Assembly: GCF_024868665.1 (NCBI RefSeq) | Contig: NC_079898.1 | Span: 747,437 to 811,436 of the forward strand | DNA length: 64,000 bases | Source: Triplophysa rosa | Taxonomy: Eukaryota > Chordata > Actinopteri > Cypriniformes > Nemacheilidae | Direction: 5' to 3' | Shown here: in pieces, positions 31,743-44,202 of the stretch | How positions within the stretch are numbered: the first letter of the stretch is position 1 | Layout: each line of letters begins with the position of its first letter | Position numbers and translations under genes: made by a program | The notes under the pieces: generated by a model | Databases searched by the model: none | What the model was told of the DNA's origin: nothing | The model's input: only the letters and a program-made list of their open reading frames with translations

Positions 31743-33370
31743 CCATGGCTGAATCCGAAATGGCATACTCAATGAGTAGGTACTTAATTTCAATAAGTAC
31801 CTACTTAACGAGGGCTAAATGGGTATGTACTGTTTTGCCTGAATGGGTGCAATATGAATGCGATCGGCCATCGTGCGCCATATTGACGTGATCGTGACGC
31901 AATTCTTCTACTGTTCCTTTTCAATGGCGGGTGGCTGGCAATTTATGTTTTAGGTGCATATCTGCCACCTACTGTACTGGAGTGTGGGCCAGAGATTAGC
32001 CATGTGATGTAATGACAAGCCCAACAACTTAAGTTATGAAAGACAGGCTGTAACATGGGTTTTGTTCAAGTAAACAACACATGAAACAAAGCTTTCAATT
32101 TTCTTCAAGTACAGCACATTCAGAGCTTTTTATTTTCATGTATTTTCATTTTTACCTTGTAGGGCTATATGCTTTTCATAAAAGGAAATAAATAAAAGGA
32201 ATACAACAGCAGGGGCGTAGCCAGAACTTTTTTTTAGAGGTGGCCAAGTAAGACCCAGTGATTTTATTAGGGTGACCAAAAAATCCTTACAGACAGAAAT
32301 TCTTTAACTTCTACTTTTTTCTAATTTACACCAATTCTTCATTACACAAAATTTCCTGGTCAATAACATACACAAAGAACGTAAAGTAAACAATTTATTT
32401 GCAATGCTTTCATGTGCTAACATTATTTTAAAATAATTTGCTAGCTATCATTTGCAGTAAGTTAGCATTTTTTGTAGAAAATAAACATTGCAGTACCCCA
32501 ACTTAAACTTTCAGGAAAATGTAATTAATGAATGAAATCCAGTTAAACAAGACTGATTTTACTGACCTGATCATTCTGCTCGCGATGAACTTCCATGGTA
32601 CACAGACAATACACTGGCACAAAGCGGTTAGCAGCTGTTCAGACATAGCGCTCAGACTGTTTGCATCAGCGTATGACATCATATTAACGCGAGAGTAATG
32701 TTCTCGCATTACTTTCAGTGCATACGCTAAATGATCTGCACAGCATTCCGTAAACTCCGATACACATCTTAAAACTGCTTCACACAACAGAGGTGGCCAG
32801 ATAGGTGGCCCTCCATCATTCAGGGGTAGCCATGGCCACCATGTAGCTATGCCCCTGTACAACAGCTTTGTGATTTTGCGATGCATTTTCTCAGTTTAAT
32901 TTCTGCAATAACAGGCCCATCCACACTTCCCATTCACTTTCACCTCATCTGTTCTTTTCATTTTTACACGCCTCTTAATTTTTCATTTGGATAAATAAGT
33001 AATTTAATCTGAGTAATTAATTGGTTTAGGGCTTTTTTTTTTAATGAGTTGTTTATGAAAGGTAATTAGAAAGTTGAATTGCTCCAAAGTGTATCCGTTA
33101 AAACCACCTGATTAACTCGGCTCCTCGCCTACTCTTTTATCAATACTGACGATTCGGACATACAGCTCTGTTCAAGTACTGTTTTCTTCTACTACATAGT
33201 AGATGAGTAAGTAAGCATATTGGGACACAACATTAGTATATGTGCATCTGAATCTCGCGAGAAATAGTCCACTGTTTTGTGAATACTGACGATTCAGACA
33301 TACTATTTGGTCGCCTACTGCTTTTTGCCTACTATATAGCAAGGAAGTATACCATTTCGAACAGCCCATG
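31743..33370. mobile_element. Inverted-repeat DNA element interrupted by a hAT
   Basis: The left end CATGGCTGAATCCGAAATGG and the right end CCATTTCGAACAGCCCATG are inverted with few mismatches. TACTCAATGAGTAGGTACTT-like blocks lie just inside. No target duplication could be fixed. Its middle holds the 648-bp hAT at 32210-32857. Confidence 0.6.
32210..32857. mobile_element. hAT element, 648 bp, nested, perfect 8-bp duplication
   Basis: Ends CAGGGGCGTAGCCA and TAGCTATGCCCCTG are imperfect inverted repeats. TACAACAG occurs on both sides (32202-32209 and 32858-32865). Internal GGTGGCCA motifs recur near both ends. No transposase frame. Confidence 0.88.
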
Positions 33371-34088
33371 CTTCAGCCTCTGATACTACCTACTTCTTCT
33401 ACATCATTGGATGACTTATACAGAACATCTTGCACCCCTAGTCCCCCTAGTGGTGAGGAAGTGACAGTTCAACCGATAGAAAAAAATCAGCCCAGCCCTA
33501 TAACAGGCTTGTGACTGTTATACATTGAGCTCCTTAATCCGCGTTTATCCGTGGTTGAGTATGTTTTGGAAGCAATACAGACGCGTGTGCGCACAAAACA
33601 GAGACAGAGGCGGAAAGTTAACTATACCCGGCCCTTGAGACGTACCTGGACCAGACCATATGTGTTGTGATGACATAACTGTCCCAAAGTAAATGAAGAG
33701 AGTGCATCTCCCTGCTTTCCTTTGGGTTGAGTCTTATCTTGATGGTTTGGTATGGGTTGCTAGTCACCAGAGGTCTGTTTCTGCATCTGGGTGTTTTACA
33801 AACCCCCTGGTGACTAGCTTGCTGGTTGGGTGAGAATGTTGTAGTCATATTTAAGAAGTGTCTCAGGCTCACACAGAAGCTCATTGTAGATTGCTGTTTG
33901 AATGCTTTCATTTGCTTATCACCCATCACTTTGTGAAAGCTACAGCCATGTACACTGATGCTAAGCTACAGCACCACATTTACATTTAGACCCAATCCCA
34001 ATTCTACTTTATATTCCTTCGCCTACCCCTCGCCCCTTGAAACAGAGTGGGGTTAAAACATTCCCCTAACACATGGGACACCACTACT
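33371..34088. other. Mixed repeat debris
   Basis: The segment 33990-34046 (CCCAATCCCAATTCTAC and CGCCTACCCCTCGCCCCTT) looks like the left end of a common non-autonomous DNA element, but no right end was identified. The rest shows nothing I recognise. Confidence 0.35.
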
Positions 34089-34196
34089 ACACCATCATAC
34101 GTCACTGCTAGCTCCTACATCAAAGAAGATGCAACTATGTTTACACCATCATACGTCACTGCTAGCTCCTACATCAAAGAAGATGCAACTATGTTT
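34089..34196 (+). repeat. 54-bp perfect tandem duplication inside an open frame
   Basis: Two identical 54-bp units, 34089-34142 and 34143-34196. They lie in a 105-codon open frame (34047-34364) where they repeat TPSYVTASSYIKEDATMF. The frame resembles no family I know and sits in transposon debris; I do not call it a gene. Confidence 0.9.
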
Positions 34197-34499
34197 ATCA
34201 CAAACTTCCAAGATGCTGCCATCAGCTGTAGTCATATCAGTTTTGCAGATTACAGCCTAAAAAGTGATCCTGGACTTTTTCTGCAAAGGCAGCACACCAC
34301 ACACCCCTCCGTTCGGGATTGCATTCAGATTCCCCGGACAGATGGGAAGACCACCGAAACATGACACAAACAGACCGGAGGAAACGGAACGCAGAGACAG
34401 GCAGATCATTCCACCATCATGGAACAGCGGCCTCATTTAACCACTGATCTGTATAAATGGCTGGATTGCTCATGATGTCATTACACTGAAGCTGCCGCG

Positions 34500-35935
34500 C
34501 CACCATGTTGCTATGGTCAAACGTTCTATTAAATTAATAAGGAGTTATCACATATTCATGATAAAACAGTAACTTACCAGTCCCCGTTTTTATATCTAAA
34601 GTCTCACAGTACATTATTACGGCGCAAATGTCTTAAGCATGTAAATGGGTAATTACAGTATTTAAAGTCGGGAATTTCCCCATCTTATTAGATATAGAGT
34701 GAGTTACGGTCATTTTCATTACAGTAGCGCACATATCAGATCAGTAGACTAACGAGACACCTCAACATAATGACAAATGTGCTTATTCTGAAATCTAAAT
34801 ACAAGCTCTTTAAGCTATGTTCTTTAAGTCATGAAGCTTTATTTCTAAACATTTACACATGTACCATTACAACAGTGTGCAATACAAACTCACCGTCTAA
34901 ACATTGATTTCTATACGCCGCTATTCTGCCCAAAATAAACATAAACATCAGAAGTAACAATTAATTTAAACATACATGTGAACTAAACACTTATTGCGCG
35001 CCTAATAAGCTGAAAAACTGGTTATTTTATATGGTCATTTTGACTGTAAGTCATTGGTGCTCTGTCAGTTGGGCAAACCAAGATGGCGGCACGATCGCTT
35101 CTGGTGGCTTCACCTCCTGCCGTTGGTTTAGCGTTCTAGGCGCAATCCAGTCATTTATGTAGATCAGTGGTAGAAACCGTCCTAAATTTGATTCCACAAT
35201 CATTACAAGTGCGTAAGTGTAATTCATAGAACGAACGAACGCACAGGAAATGTGTGTACGTCTCTCTTTCAGATGTGAAATCTATAAATCGCAAATGATC
35301 TTGAAACTGTGCGCTAAGCACTTTTCCACATCAAAGATCGTTTTTATAAATATGAACATTCCCATAGATTTATGCATATTCACACTTTATGATCAAATCT
35401 GTGCATACGCATGCTTTATAAATGAGGCCCCAGGTGCGTGAACGTGTTTTTATATCTTTCTGGCATACAATCCCTACAAATATGCTTCCGAATGTGATTC
35501 ATTGGCTAATAAGAGAGAAAATACTAAACAAACTAAATTAATGGAATGTGACTAAACCCTTTTAAATAGATATCTTGATTATGTTGTTATAGTGATTTAT
35601 TTTGACCAAGGAAATCTGATAACATGTCAACCCTAAAAGTGCATGTAAGGCACTCGAAGGCATTGTTTTCCTAATGTCTCTGTCATCATCCCCATGTGTT
35701 AACTGTTGCAGGTGTCTTGTCCCTGAACCATCACGGAGGCTTTTAGGTTACACTCATCATGTTTACAAACAGCCAGTGTTGCCAGATTGGGTGGACAATT
35801 TCCAGCCCAAAGGCTCACTAAACCTGCCAACTCCAACAAAAACCAGCCCAAATTTTAACTGCCAAAATAATGTCAATCAATGATGATAATGACTATTTTA
35901 TCTCCTTAAAACGAAGTATGACAAGATGACAAAAT
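34500..35935. other. Intergenic repeat-rich DNA, not classified
   Basis: Contains pieces typical of cyprinid DNA elements: CAAACCAAGATGGCGGC near 35076, TATAAATGAGGCCCC near 35418 and CAGTGTTGCCAGATTGGG near 35775. No paired ends were established and no coding similarity was seen. Confidence 0.35.
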
Positions 35936-36685
35936 ATTGTAATGAACTTGGGGACCTGGGTTGTGCTAGGGGGTGTGGTTGGCTGGGTCCGCCCCCATGA
36001 GCCAGTTTAAGTACAGTAGGAACCATTTAAGTGACCTGATGTGAGAGACAAGGCGGCGAGAGTCGGGGTCCAGAGTTGGGTCCGAGAGTCCGGGAGCCGA
36101 CCCGGGAACCGGGAAGACCGGGGAACCAGCGAACCGGGAATAGATGCAAAAGGGCCGTATGCGCTCAGGGATGGATCTCAGTGGGGACACTGTGTGTTGC
36201 TCGAGGCCAATAGGGTCTGTCCGGCAACGAAGATAGCTAGATAGCGGGACCTGTTGGGTTTAGACAGATAAAAGGGGGATGTTAGGAGCACTGGCCACTG
36301 GTTCGTGTGGTTGTGAGCATATCAGACTTTGTGGGAGGGCCTAAAGGCAGCCCAGATACGGAAGGATCCAACGACACGTGAGGACGCGCTGAGCAAGTTG
36401 TGTCTCAGTGTTAATGGATGTGCCGAACTGTGACTGAACGCTGCGACGAGTGGTGTGGACATTGACCCTGCGTATCGGCGACTGGCTGGAAGTTGCTGTG
36501 AGTGGCGGGACATTGACCTTGCATATCAGTGACCGGCTGAATACTGCCGGGCGTTTTGTGGACCTGAATCTAGGATACCGGCGACTGGCTGCAGGTTCTC
36601 TGTGAGCACTACAAACCGGGAATTCCCCTGTGGATGTAAAGGCATCCTGGCCGTACATTCTCCCAGACCCCGGGGCGGGGTCTTG
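35936..36685. other. GC-rich block of unknown nature with degenerate internal repeats
   Basis: Markedly more GC-rich than its surroundings. GCGACTGGCTG-containing units recur about every 60-90 bp (near 36477, 36526 and 36579) with GGACATTGACC or GGACCTGAAT spacers. It has no convincing reading frame or LTR ends. Confidence 0.4.
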
Positions 36686-37025
36686 TGTCATGATTCTGCC
36701 CCATCATGTCATGTCTTTCTTGGTCTTGTGGCAGGATCATGGCAAAGCCTTCCATATACTCTCTCTCCAGTGTCTCGTCTTTGGCCCCGCCCCTCTCGTT
36801 CTCTCGTTAAATTCCTTTCAGTGTTTCATCCCCGACACCTGTCCCTTGTTAATTGTTTGTTCTCCCTATATAAAGCCCTCGTGTCTATTGTCTTGTGCTC
36901 ATTCGTTGTGCTTACGCGCTTTGTTCCATGTCCTGATGACGGTGTCTTATTGTTATCTGCTATATTTCCCCAAGTCAAGTCTAGTCTAGTCTAGTCTAGT
37001 CTAGTCTAGTGTTAGTTCATTGTAG
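36686..37025 (+). mobile_element. LTR-like repeat, family 1 copy, cut by DIRS copy B
   Basis: Begins TGTCATGATTCTGCCCCATC. Contains a TATA-type box (CCCTATATAAAGCCCTCG) and ends in a (CTAGT)n run at 36978-37010, then GTTAGTTCATTGTAG where DIRS copy B begins. Downstream LTR sequence is missing. Confidence 0.55.
36978..37010. repeat. (CTAGT)n pentanucleotide microsatellite
   Basis: Six to seven units grown from an AGTCTAGT motif that is single in the related copy near 24995. Confidence 0.9.
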
Positions 37026-39080
37026 TTCCCTTTCTGTCGGTCTCTCGACGTTGTGTCGAACCGACAGATGGGGTTTGTCTTGAGAACCTATCATCTTCTG
37101 ACTATTTTGAAAAGGCCAATGAAATTGGCAAATGAAATTTGCATGCCAGACTCCGCCCCGGATATCCGGGTATAAAAGGAAGACGGCTTGCTCATTCATT
37201 CACATTTTGTTCTTCGGATCCTTTGATCTTATGATCATAAAAGCTATCTACGCTGATTCTCATAAGACTGCTGGATTCGTACGACATGGTGCAACGGACG
37301 GTCCCTTCCTGCAGCGACTTCCCCTGGGCGTCTCGGCAGTTCCGGAGGTGTTCGAGTTTTTTTCTTTTTTGTCTAAAAGAGCAAATTTCTCCAGCGCGGC
37401 ATGTCCCCTGTTCTCGTGGGTGCAACGCACTCATCGAGGAGGAGGACTGACACGATGTCTGCCTCAAGTGTTTGGGTCTCCGGCATGCTGAGGCAGCCTT
37501 TGTGGATACGTCCTTCCCGCACTGCAGGCGAATGGCGATTCAGACGTTGCGGTCACGGGTAGCTTTGTTCTTTTTGGAAGCAGCCGCCACCTCGTCAGCT
37601 TTCCGTCCTAGGACCGCAGCGGCTACGACCCTGCCGTCCCCGACGGTGAGCGGCGGGGATGATATGGGGATCTCTGTGAAACGTCAAACCGTCAGCCACA
37701 GGCTTGCAGACTGCTCACGCCCCGTCTCGCTCGTCTGACCATCCCCCAGTAGACGGTCCTCCCCCGTCTTGTTCCTCCGCCACTTACTCGGAAGTACATG
37801 ACGACGATGAGATGTCGCTTGCAGCATCTGAGGGCGACCTATTGGCATCCGATCCCAACGATTCCTCGGAGCTCCCTCCCGCGGGGGGTCGAGCCCAGAA
37901 AGAGGCAGACATCGAGATGTCAACCATGCTTTCCCGGGCTGCCGCGAGCATTGGGCTGCAGTGCACTGCACCGCACCGCCTCTCCCCCAACGCTCGCGGC
38001 TGGATACATGGTACCTCGGGTCTGGGCGCGGCTTCCCCGGTACCGTTTTTCTCAGAAGTGCATGAGGAGCTTAGTAAGACGTGGAACGCCCCCTTTTCGG
38101 CTCGTTTCCGTCAGACTAGCTCTGTCGCCCTCACTTCCCTCGATGGTGGGGCAGCCAGTGGCTATGTCGACATCCCCCAGGTGGAACGGGCCGTCGTGGT
38201 ACACCTGTGCCCGCAGACGGCTGCCACCTGGAGGGGTCGGCCTAGACTCCCGTCTAAGGCGTGTAAGTTTTCGGCATCTCTGGTGTCGAAGGCTTACGCT
38301 GCCGCGGGCCAGGCTGCCTCCTCCCTCCACGCCATGGCCATCCTGCAGGTCCACCAGGCCAAGGCATTGAAGGAGTTCCACGAGGGGAGGACCGACCCAG
38401 GGTTAATGCAGGAACTCCGCACCGCCACCGATCTCACCCTATGGGCGATGAAGGTGACCGCGCGGGCCCTGGGTCGGGCGATGTCCACTATGGTGGTCCA
38501 GGAGAGACACCTCTGGCTCAACCTTGCGCAGATGCATGACGCTGAGAAAGTTTGCTTCCTCGACGCACCCATCTCGCAAGGGGGGGCTGTTTGGTGATGA
38601 AGAAGCAGACAGAGGCCATTAAACATATCCTGCCCCGCCGCGACTCGGCCGCCTTCCGGCCTTCGAGATCCCGTGCGGCATCTGCTTCCCATCAGCCCCG
38701 GCCCTCCTCGTCGTCGGCTACGGCTCCAGCGCTCCCTAGGCAGGCGGCCTCCCGGAAGAGTCGTCGAGGAGAAGACCACCGCCCCGTCAGCAGCCTCCAT
38801 GGAAGCAGAAGCGGCCCTGACGGAAGGACCCCAGGGAGATTGAGCGTACCATCGGGCCCGCCCACAGCCATTCCATCGCTGGGTGGTCGGATTGGGATGG
38901 TTCCTGCCCCGTCTCAGCATCTGCTGGGCCCCTCCGGGGGCCTAGCACCCACATACTCACAAAAAGAGTTTCCTCTCTCTCTGGGGTGGGATTACAGCCA
39001 CTCTCACCCTGACCCAACTCGACATTGCGTCACGGCGAGACATAACGTGGAGCACACTCAGCAGCACTTGCGTTGAGCTG
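37026..39080 (+). mobile_element. DIRS-like retroelement copy B, terminal repeat and gag region
   Basis: Starts TTCCCTTTCTGTCGGTCTC, with a leader holding GGATATCCGG. The gag begins after 37400 with HAEAAFVD and a degenerate Cys motif. A long open frame follows at 37704-38597. After a G7 tract, gag continues in another frame at 38552-39076. RT, RNase H and tyrosine recombinase are absent; the copy fades out near 39080. Confidence 0.8.
37704..38597 (+). pseudogene. DIRS gag, main open segment (297 codons)
   Basis: Contains SLAASEGDLLASDPNDSSEL, LPPAGGRAQKEADIEM, FFSEVHEELSKTWNAPF, SLVSKAYAAAGQAASSLHAM, TDLTLWAMKVTARALGRAM and ERHLWLNLAQ, the conserved gag landmarks of fish DIRS. It ends at LDAPISQGGAVW-stop because of seven G's. 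Reading six would continue to LFGDEEADR as in the family. Structural protein relic; marked pseudogene because the start is also uncertain. Confidence 0.75.
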
Positions 39081-39323
39081 CGTCAGCAGAGCCTATCTCC
39101 TCCCCGGGGGCCACACAAGCGACAGTCAATAAATTAACCAATAACTTTAACCCTCAAAAAACACATGCAACACTATGTATAATTTTTATTTATTTTTTTG
39201 TGCAAAAAGTACCCACTATAATTAACCGGAAAGCAACATGAGTAGGCATTTTACACTCGTTCATGAACTTCATGCACACACCACGCCACGGCAGCCCAAA
39301 ATGTGCAATTCATTGATGCATAC

Positions 39324-40507
39324 TGTAGCGAGGAAGGCGGGACGAGAGCCGTGGGGCAGGAAGGCGGGGCCGGTGGCGTGAGTGAATGAGTATCAGCTGT
39401 ACGCGCACCGGTCCCGCATGCCTCACGGGGAGCTAGGGAGCATAAGAGGCCGAGCGGCAGGGGAATACGGCGAGAGAGGACCGGGCCCGGAAGTTGCTAA
39501 GTTTTGTTTATGTTTGTGTGGCCGGCAGTCGTCCATGAGGGGCTGCTTGGCCTGTTTTAATGCTGTTTATTGTTTATTTATTTTTGATTAAATATGTTTA
39601 GATGTTTGCAGGTTCCCGCCTCCTTCCTTCCCTACATTGAACTTTGTTACATTGGTGCCGAAACCCGGGAGGAAGGAGGGACATGCTGTCGAAGAGCCCT
39701 CGCCGCCGAGCGGCCTCGCGGTGCTGAGGAGTTCGGGCAGCGCGGACGAGGGCGTCCGCCAGCGGCTGCCCGAGATCGTGGTGCTGGAACGATGGGATTC
39801 GGTGGGGACGGAGAGCCCGCGGCCGTGCTCCTGGGACGAGGTGGGATGGCGGCCATGGAGGGAGCTCGGGAGTGCCGGCTGCCCTCAGCCAGAAGCCATC
39901 GCCGGCCGCCAGGAGCGGAGATCGAGCCGTCACAACCGAACATCCAGCACCACAAGTAGACCACGAGAAGAGCCTCTCGGCTGGGCTCAGGACCGAATGA
40001 CAGCGCGTCAGGGAACCGGACCAAATTTTTTTTTCCCTCTCTCCCCTCTCTCGTCCCTGTCGCTCGGGGTGCTCCCGGCTCCGTTCTCTTGTCTCGTCGG
40101 TGCGTACCCCCAGGCGCTGGGGCTCTCAAGGGGGGCCCCCCGGGGGGAGTAAGCACAGGCGCGGTGGTACCCCCGGCCTGTGAGGGGCGATGGGGGTATG
40201 TAGCGAGGAAGGCGGGACGAGAGCCGTGGGGCAGGAAGGCGGGGCCGGTGGCGTGAGTGAATGAGTATCAGCTGTCCCGCATGCCTCACGGGGAGCTAGG
40301 GAGCATAAGAGGACGAGCGACGGGACTGCCGACAAGAGAGGCCCGGAAGCTGTTAAGTTTGTTTATGTTTGTGTGGCCGGCGGTCGACCGTGAGGTGGCT
40401 GCCGGTCTTTTATTCTTGGATTATTGTTTGTTTATTTTTCATTAAAGTTTGTTAAATGTTCGCCGGTTCCCGCCTCCTTCCTTCCTGTTCCCTTGAACTT
40501 TGTTACA
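39324..40507 (+). mobile_element. Miniature LTR retrotransposon (TRIM-like), complete
   Basis: 5' LTR 39324-39651 (328 bp) and 3' LTR 40199-40507 (309 bp) both run TGTAGCGAGG to TTTGTTACA. The 5-bp duplication CATAC flanks it (39319-39323, 40508-40512). The primer-binding site follows the 5' LTR at 39653-39670, and a purine tract (GATGGGGGTA) precedes the 3' LTR. The roughly 550-bp interior has one open frame (39637-40152) that looks like GC-rich by-product and shows no gag or pol motif. It must have been mobilised by another element's proteins. Confidence 0.92.
39653..39670 (+). promoter_or_regulatory. Primer-binding site, tRNA-Phe type
   Basis: TGGTGCCGAAACCCGGGA is the exact complement of the last 18 nt of vertebrate tRNA-Phe(GAA) including CCA, as I remember that tRNA. 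Confidence 0.8.
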
Positions 40508-42051
40508 CATACTAATACTACAGAACAAAAAAAGAGCAGCAGCAACAATAATGCGATTGACATCTGACAGACATACAAGTTATTTCCCAGCTAACACAGT
40601 ACGTTCTGACAACATCGCCAGTTCTTCACCGTGACATTACTTTGTGACCAAGTTCTGAGGACGTCTTGGCAATGTTCCATTTCTTAGAATTTTTGCTAAC
40701 GCATTTAAATGAACTGACCCTGATGTTTGTGAATGTGACTAAAGAAGCTTTTGGTTGTTGTTTCTAAAAACGGACAACCTGCTAAACGTATGTGGTAAAA
40801 CAAGAATATAATGTTAAGCTTAAACATAATGTTTATTCATCTCTTTCAGTAAACATCTGCGGTAAATCCTCTTTATTGTGCTGAAGTCTTTGATTATTTA
40901 TGTCATGTACAACAGTATAAATAAAATATCTGATTGTGATGTACAGTGCTGTGTTAAGTTTTATCGTTTTAATCGTTATACTGTGCTTTATTATACATAT
41001 TTGAATAGAGAATTACTCCAATTGTGAATAAAAATTGAATCTTTAACGCACAGATTAAATCACAAATTAATTTAATCCATGTGAGGGATGAGAATTGTTT
41101 AAATTAAATAAAAAATTAGATTTTAACAACGTGACTGTTTGGTCGTTAGGACGTGCTCATCACATCCCAGAAACGTTTTTTGGTTCGTCCAGACTGTCCT
41201 CCCCAAAATACGACCCAGTCGGTCGTTTGTACAAGCACCTTTTTACGACCAACAGTTACGTATTAAGGATGAGCACCCTCTAGCACCAGCATCTTATTAT
41301 GAAGTACAGTCATTCCATTGCTTTAGCTTGTTAATATTTTCATCAATATTTATAGATTTAAACATATTTTTGATCCCCTAACCCACCCACCCCCCGACCC
41401 TAAACCTAAATACTACTCAACTATACAAAACACATGTGAATGTACAGTCACAGGTATTTACTGCATAAATTGACAAAACAAACAGTATATTACAAACTAA
41501 ATCACGCTACAAACCTTCTGAATTGAATCCAAAAATAAGTTTAGACGAAGATTACATGCGTTGCACACACGGATAAGCAGCTCGTTCAGACTGACGTCAT
41601 AACGCAATCGAGAGCCAATGAGACTTCACATTCAGTGCAGGCTTAATGACGCAATGGGTCACAAGATTGCTTTCTCGCAATCACAGCTGACCTATCACTT
41701 CATCTGGCGGTCATTTTAAATGTGTGTTAACCCGGAAGTTCACAGGACGTGAAGACTAACTGCAGATGGTGCTCATTTCAGTGTCTTTTGTTCATAAAAA
41801 TTGATCGTTTGACGTCGGTACATTTGGAATATTTGTCCGTTTTGAAAAACAATTGTGACTGTTTTATATGCTGTGTTTAATGTTATACAATAAATAAATG
41901 GGTTACGTTGCTTCCTCAAAATGCATGAATGGTGTCATTTGTAATGTAAATACAGTTCATCCTGACAGTTTAAAGTGAAAATCACACTCCAATACGTGTC
42001 ATCATTGCAAAATAATAGCGCAATATATAATTTTATAATTACTGTAGAGAA

Positions 42052-42591
42052 TAGGCTTGTTCGACTTCATGCGGCGCCGCAAGAATCTGCAGCCGCCTGA
42101 CAACAGCAATGCATTCTGGTTAGACAATTTGTCCGACTTTGATCGGCGCTGCAGCCGCCTTAAGATCACATGTGCCATTAAAGTACCGCGAGAGCAAAAC
42201 GAGACCAGCCGCCTAGGTCAGGCGACGCAGTTGCTCAAAATCGTCTGCGAAAGCCTTGATGACGACACACTTTATTCTCATTGGCCAGAATGTTCACGTG
42301 TATGTGTTGCGTGTTTATTCTGACACACTCGGTTACGATTATACTCACAAATTTGATTTTTGTATCACATTTTATGTTTATTGTACTGATCTTAATGCAA
42401 AGAAATATGTTTTACTATCATATTCACTTAATCCGTGATAAAGAAAAGAATATCCTGTGGTCTGCTGTAGGTTCAGCTCCTTACGGAAAGCACGGAGTGT
42501 CACAGACCTTCTTTATACTCCTCCCCTGCCTGCAACCGGCTGATCTCGCCAGTCGGTGGCAGGCTAGAATGGGTCAACTCGAACAAGCCTA
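42052..42591. mobile_element. Inverted-repeat DNA element, 540 bp
   Basis: Ends TAGGCTTGTTCGACTT and AACTCGAACAAGCCTA are inverted with one mismatch. The outer TA could be the duplication. The inner part is rich in GCCGCCT motifs. No transposase. Confidence 0.7.
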
Positions 42592-42607
42592 AAAGCTTTT
42601 CCTGCTG

Positions 42608-42743
42608 CCGGTGTTCTGTCAATTTATGCTACCCATAGAATTTTGCTACCCTCGTGTTGTGATTGGGTTGGGGCAGGGGTTAGTCCTTTTTTGTATGGAG
42701 GTAGCAAAATTTGACAGGGTAGCATAAATTGGCAGAACACCGG
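42608..42743. mobile_element. Fold-back MITE, 136 bp
   Basis: Arms CCGGTGTTCTGTCAATTTAT and ATAAATTGGCAGAACACCGG pair with one mismatch, and pairing continues inward through GCTACCC/GGGTAGC. Confidence 0.85.
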
Positions 42744-44202
42744 TAGAAGCGCTATTTTAGGAAACACTCCACTGGGTCGTATTGGGGGAACGTTGTTAAC
42801 GACCAATGTGGTCGTATGAGTTGGAGGACTTGTTGGGTTTGTCGCTGCGACGAATATGGTACTTTCCAGGTATGTCTTCAGGAGTTTTTTTTTTACATTT
42901 ATATTGAAAATAGTACAAGGGATTTCAATATTATGTATAACAATACATTTGTAAACATAATATTCAGAAGAAAAAAATGTAAATCATAAATTTTAAAGAA
43001 AAATTATAATAATGAAAGTGACAAAAAAGTACTTTTTTGAGTAGAGAAGGGGGTAGAAAGGAATCAATTAAACATAATTCTGTTCACTGGTGATCTAACA
43101 ATTACATCTAATATTTTGTGTTTTAACACTTTTTTGTTTTTTCTTCAATTTATAAAAAGTTTCGGCAAAACGTTTTAACTCAGAGCAAAAAACAATAATA
43201 TTAGGATTGGAACCTATAACTTTACATTTATGGATATCATTTTTTCCAAGCAAGCACAGGATTCTGATAGCATTGTCCAATGTAGTGAAGCCAGTGTTGG
43301 AAAATAAACACAGGACCATTTCTTCTTTAATATCAATCAAATTATTAAACAAAATAAAAATCAATAATGAAACCTCAGTAAAAAAAAACTTTGTTACTGT
43401 ACATCTAAAAACAAATGAACTGCTGATTCAGCTTCATCACCACAAAAAGAATCTGGTTGAATATCCATAAACATGGACAAAAATAATTTACAGTGGCAAA
43501 AGTTATGGAGAATTTTTATGTGAAGTTCTTTAGCTTTGTTTGGAATTACAAAATGATTATAAACAGCCCATATGTTATAGGAAAGTATTGAAGGGTACAT
43601 TTGTTTCCATAAAACAGTTGCTTTCGGGACAATACTATTTGTACTAATGAATGTTTTTCTGATATGCCAATGATTGAATTTTTTATAAAACAAGTCCACC
43701 CCACCAAATCATTAAACGGGTAATTTCTTCCATTAACCTAGAATATTGTAGAGATGATTTGATAACCCTCAAATATTATACACGAGTAATATTAATTGGG
43801 TTATTTTCAACAAATTTTTCATAACTAATTAGGTTTCCATTGTATTCTATACATTTTTCAACACATTGTTTGTTAAATATGGTCCTGTTTTTATAGAAAA
43901 CATATTGATTTTTCCACACAATGCACTTGTGAAGTGAAAAGTTATGCTTAAAAGCCAATTTCCATGAATCCAGTGCTTGCTTATGAAAATTTGCTAGCTT
44001 GATGGGCAATTTATTACGTGTAAAATTACAACTCAACAAAAACTTTAGCCAGCCACAATGGTCAAACAATAAGTTTGGGATTAAAAACCAAGGAGAATTT
44101 CTTCCAAGCATACATTGTTTGACCCAGTTCATTTTGAAAACCTGGATAAGAGTTGTGAAATCAATAGCATTGAATCAGCATAATTCCTAATCATTGTTTT
44201 TC

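Noticed and set aside
38294..38920. 208-codon minus-strand frame
   Set aside because: Antisense shadow of the GC-rich DIRS gag on the plus strand.
39637..40156. Overlapping long frames on both strands in the miniature LTR element
   Set aside because: GC-rich sequence gives long chance frames on both strands; no gag or pol motif was found.
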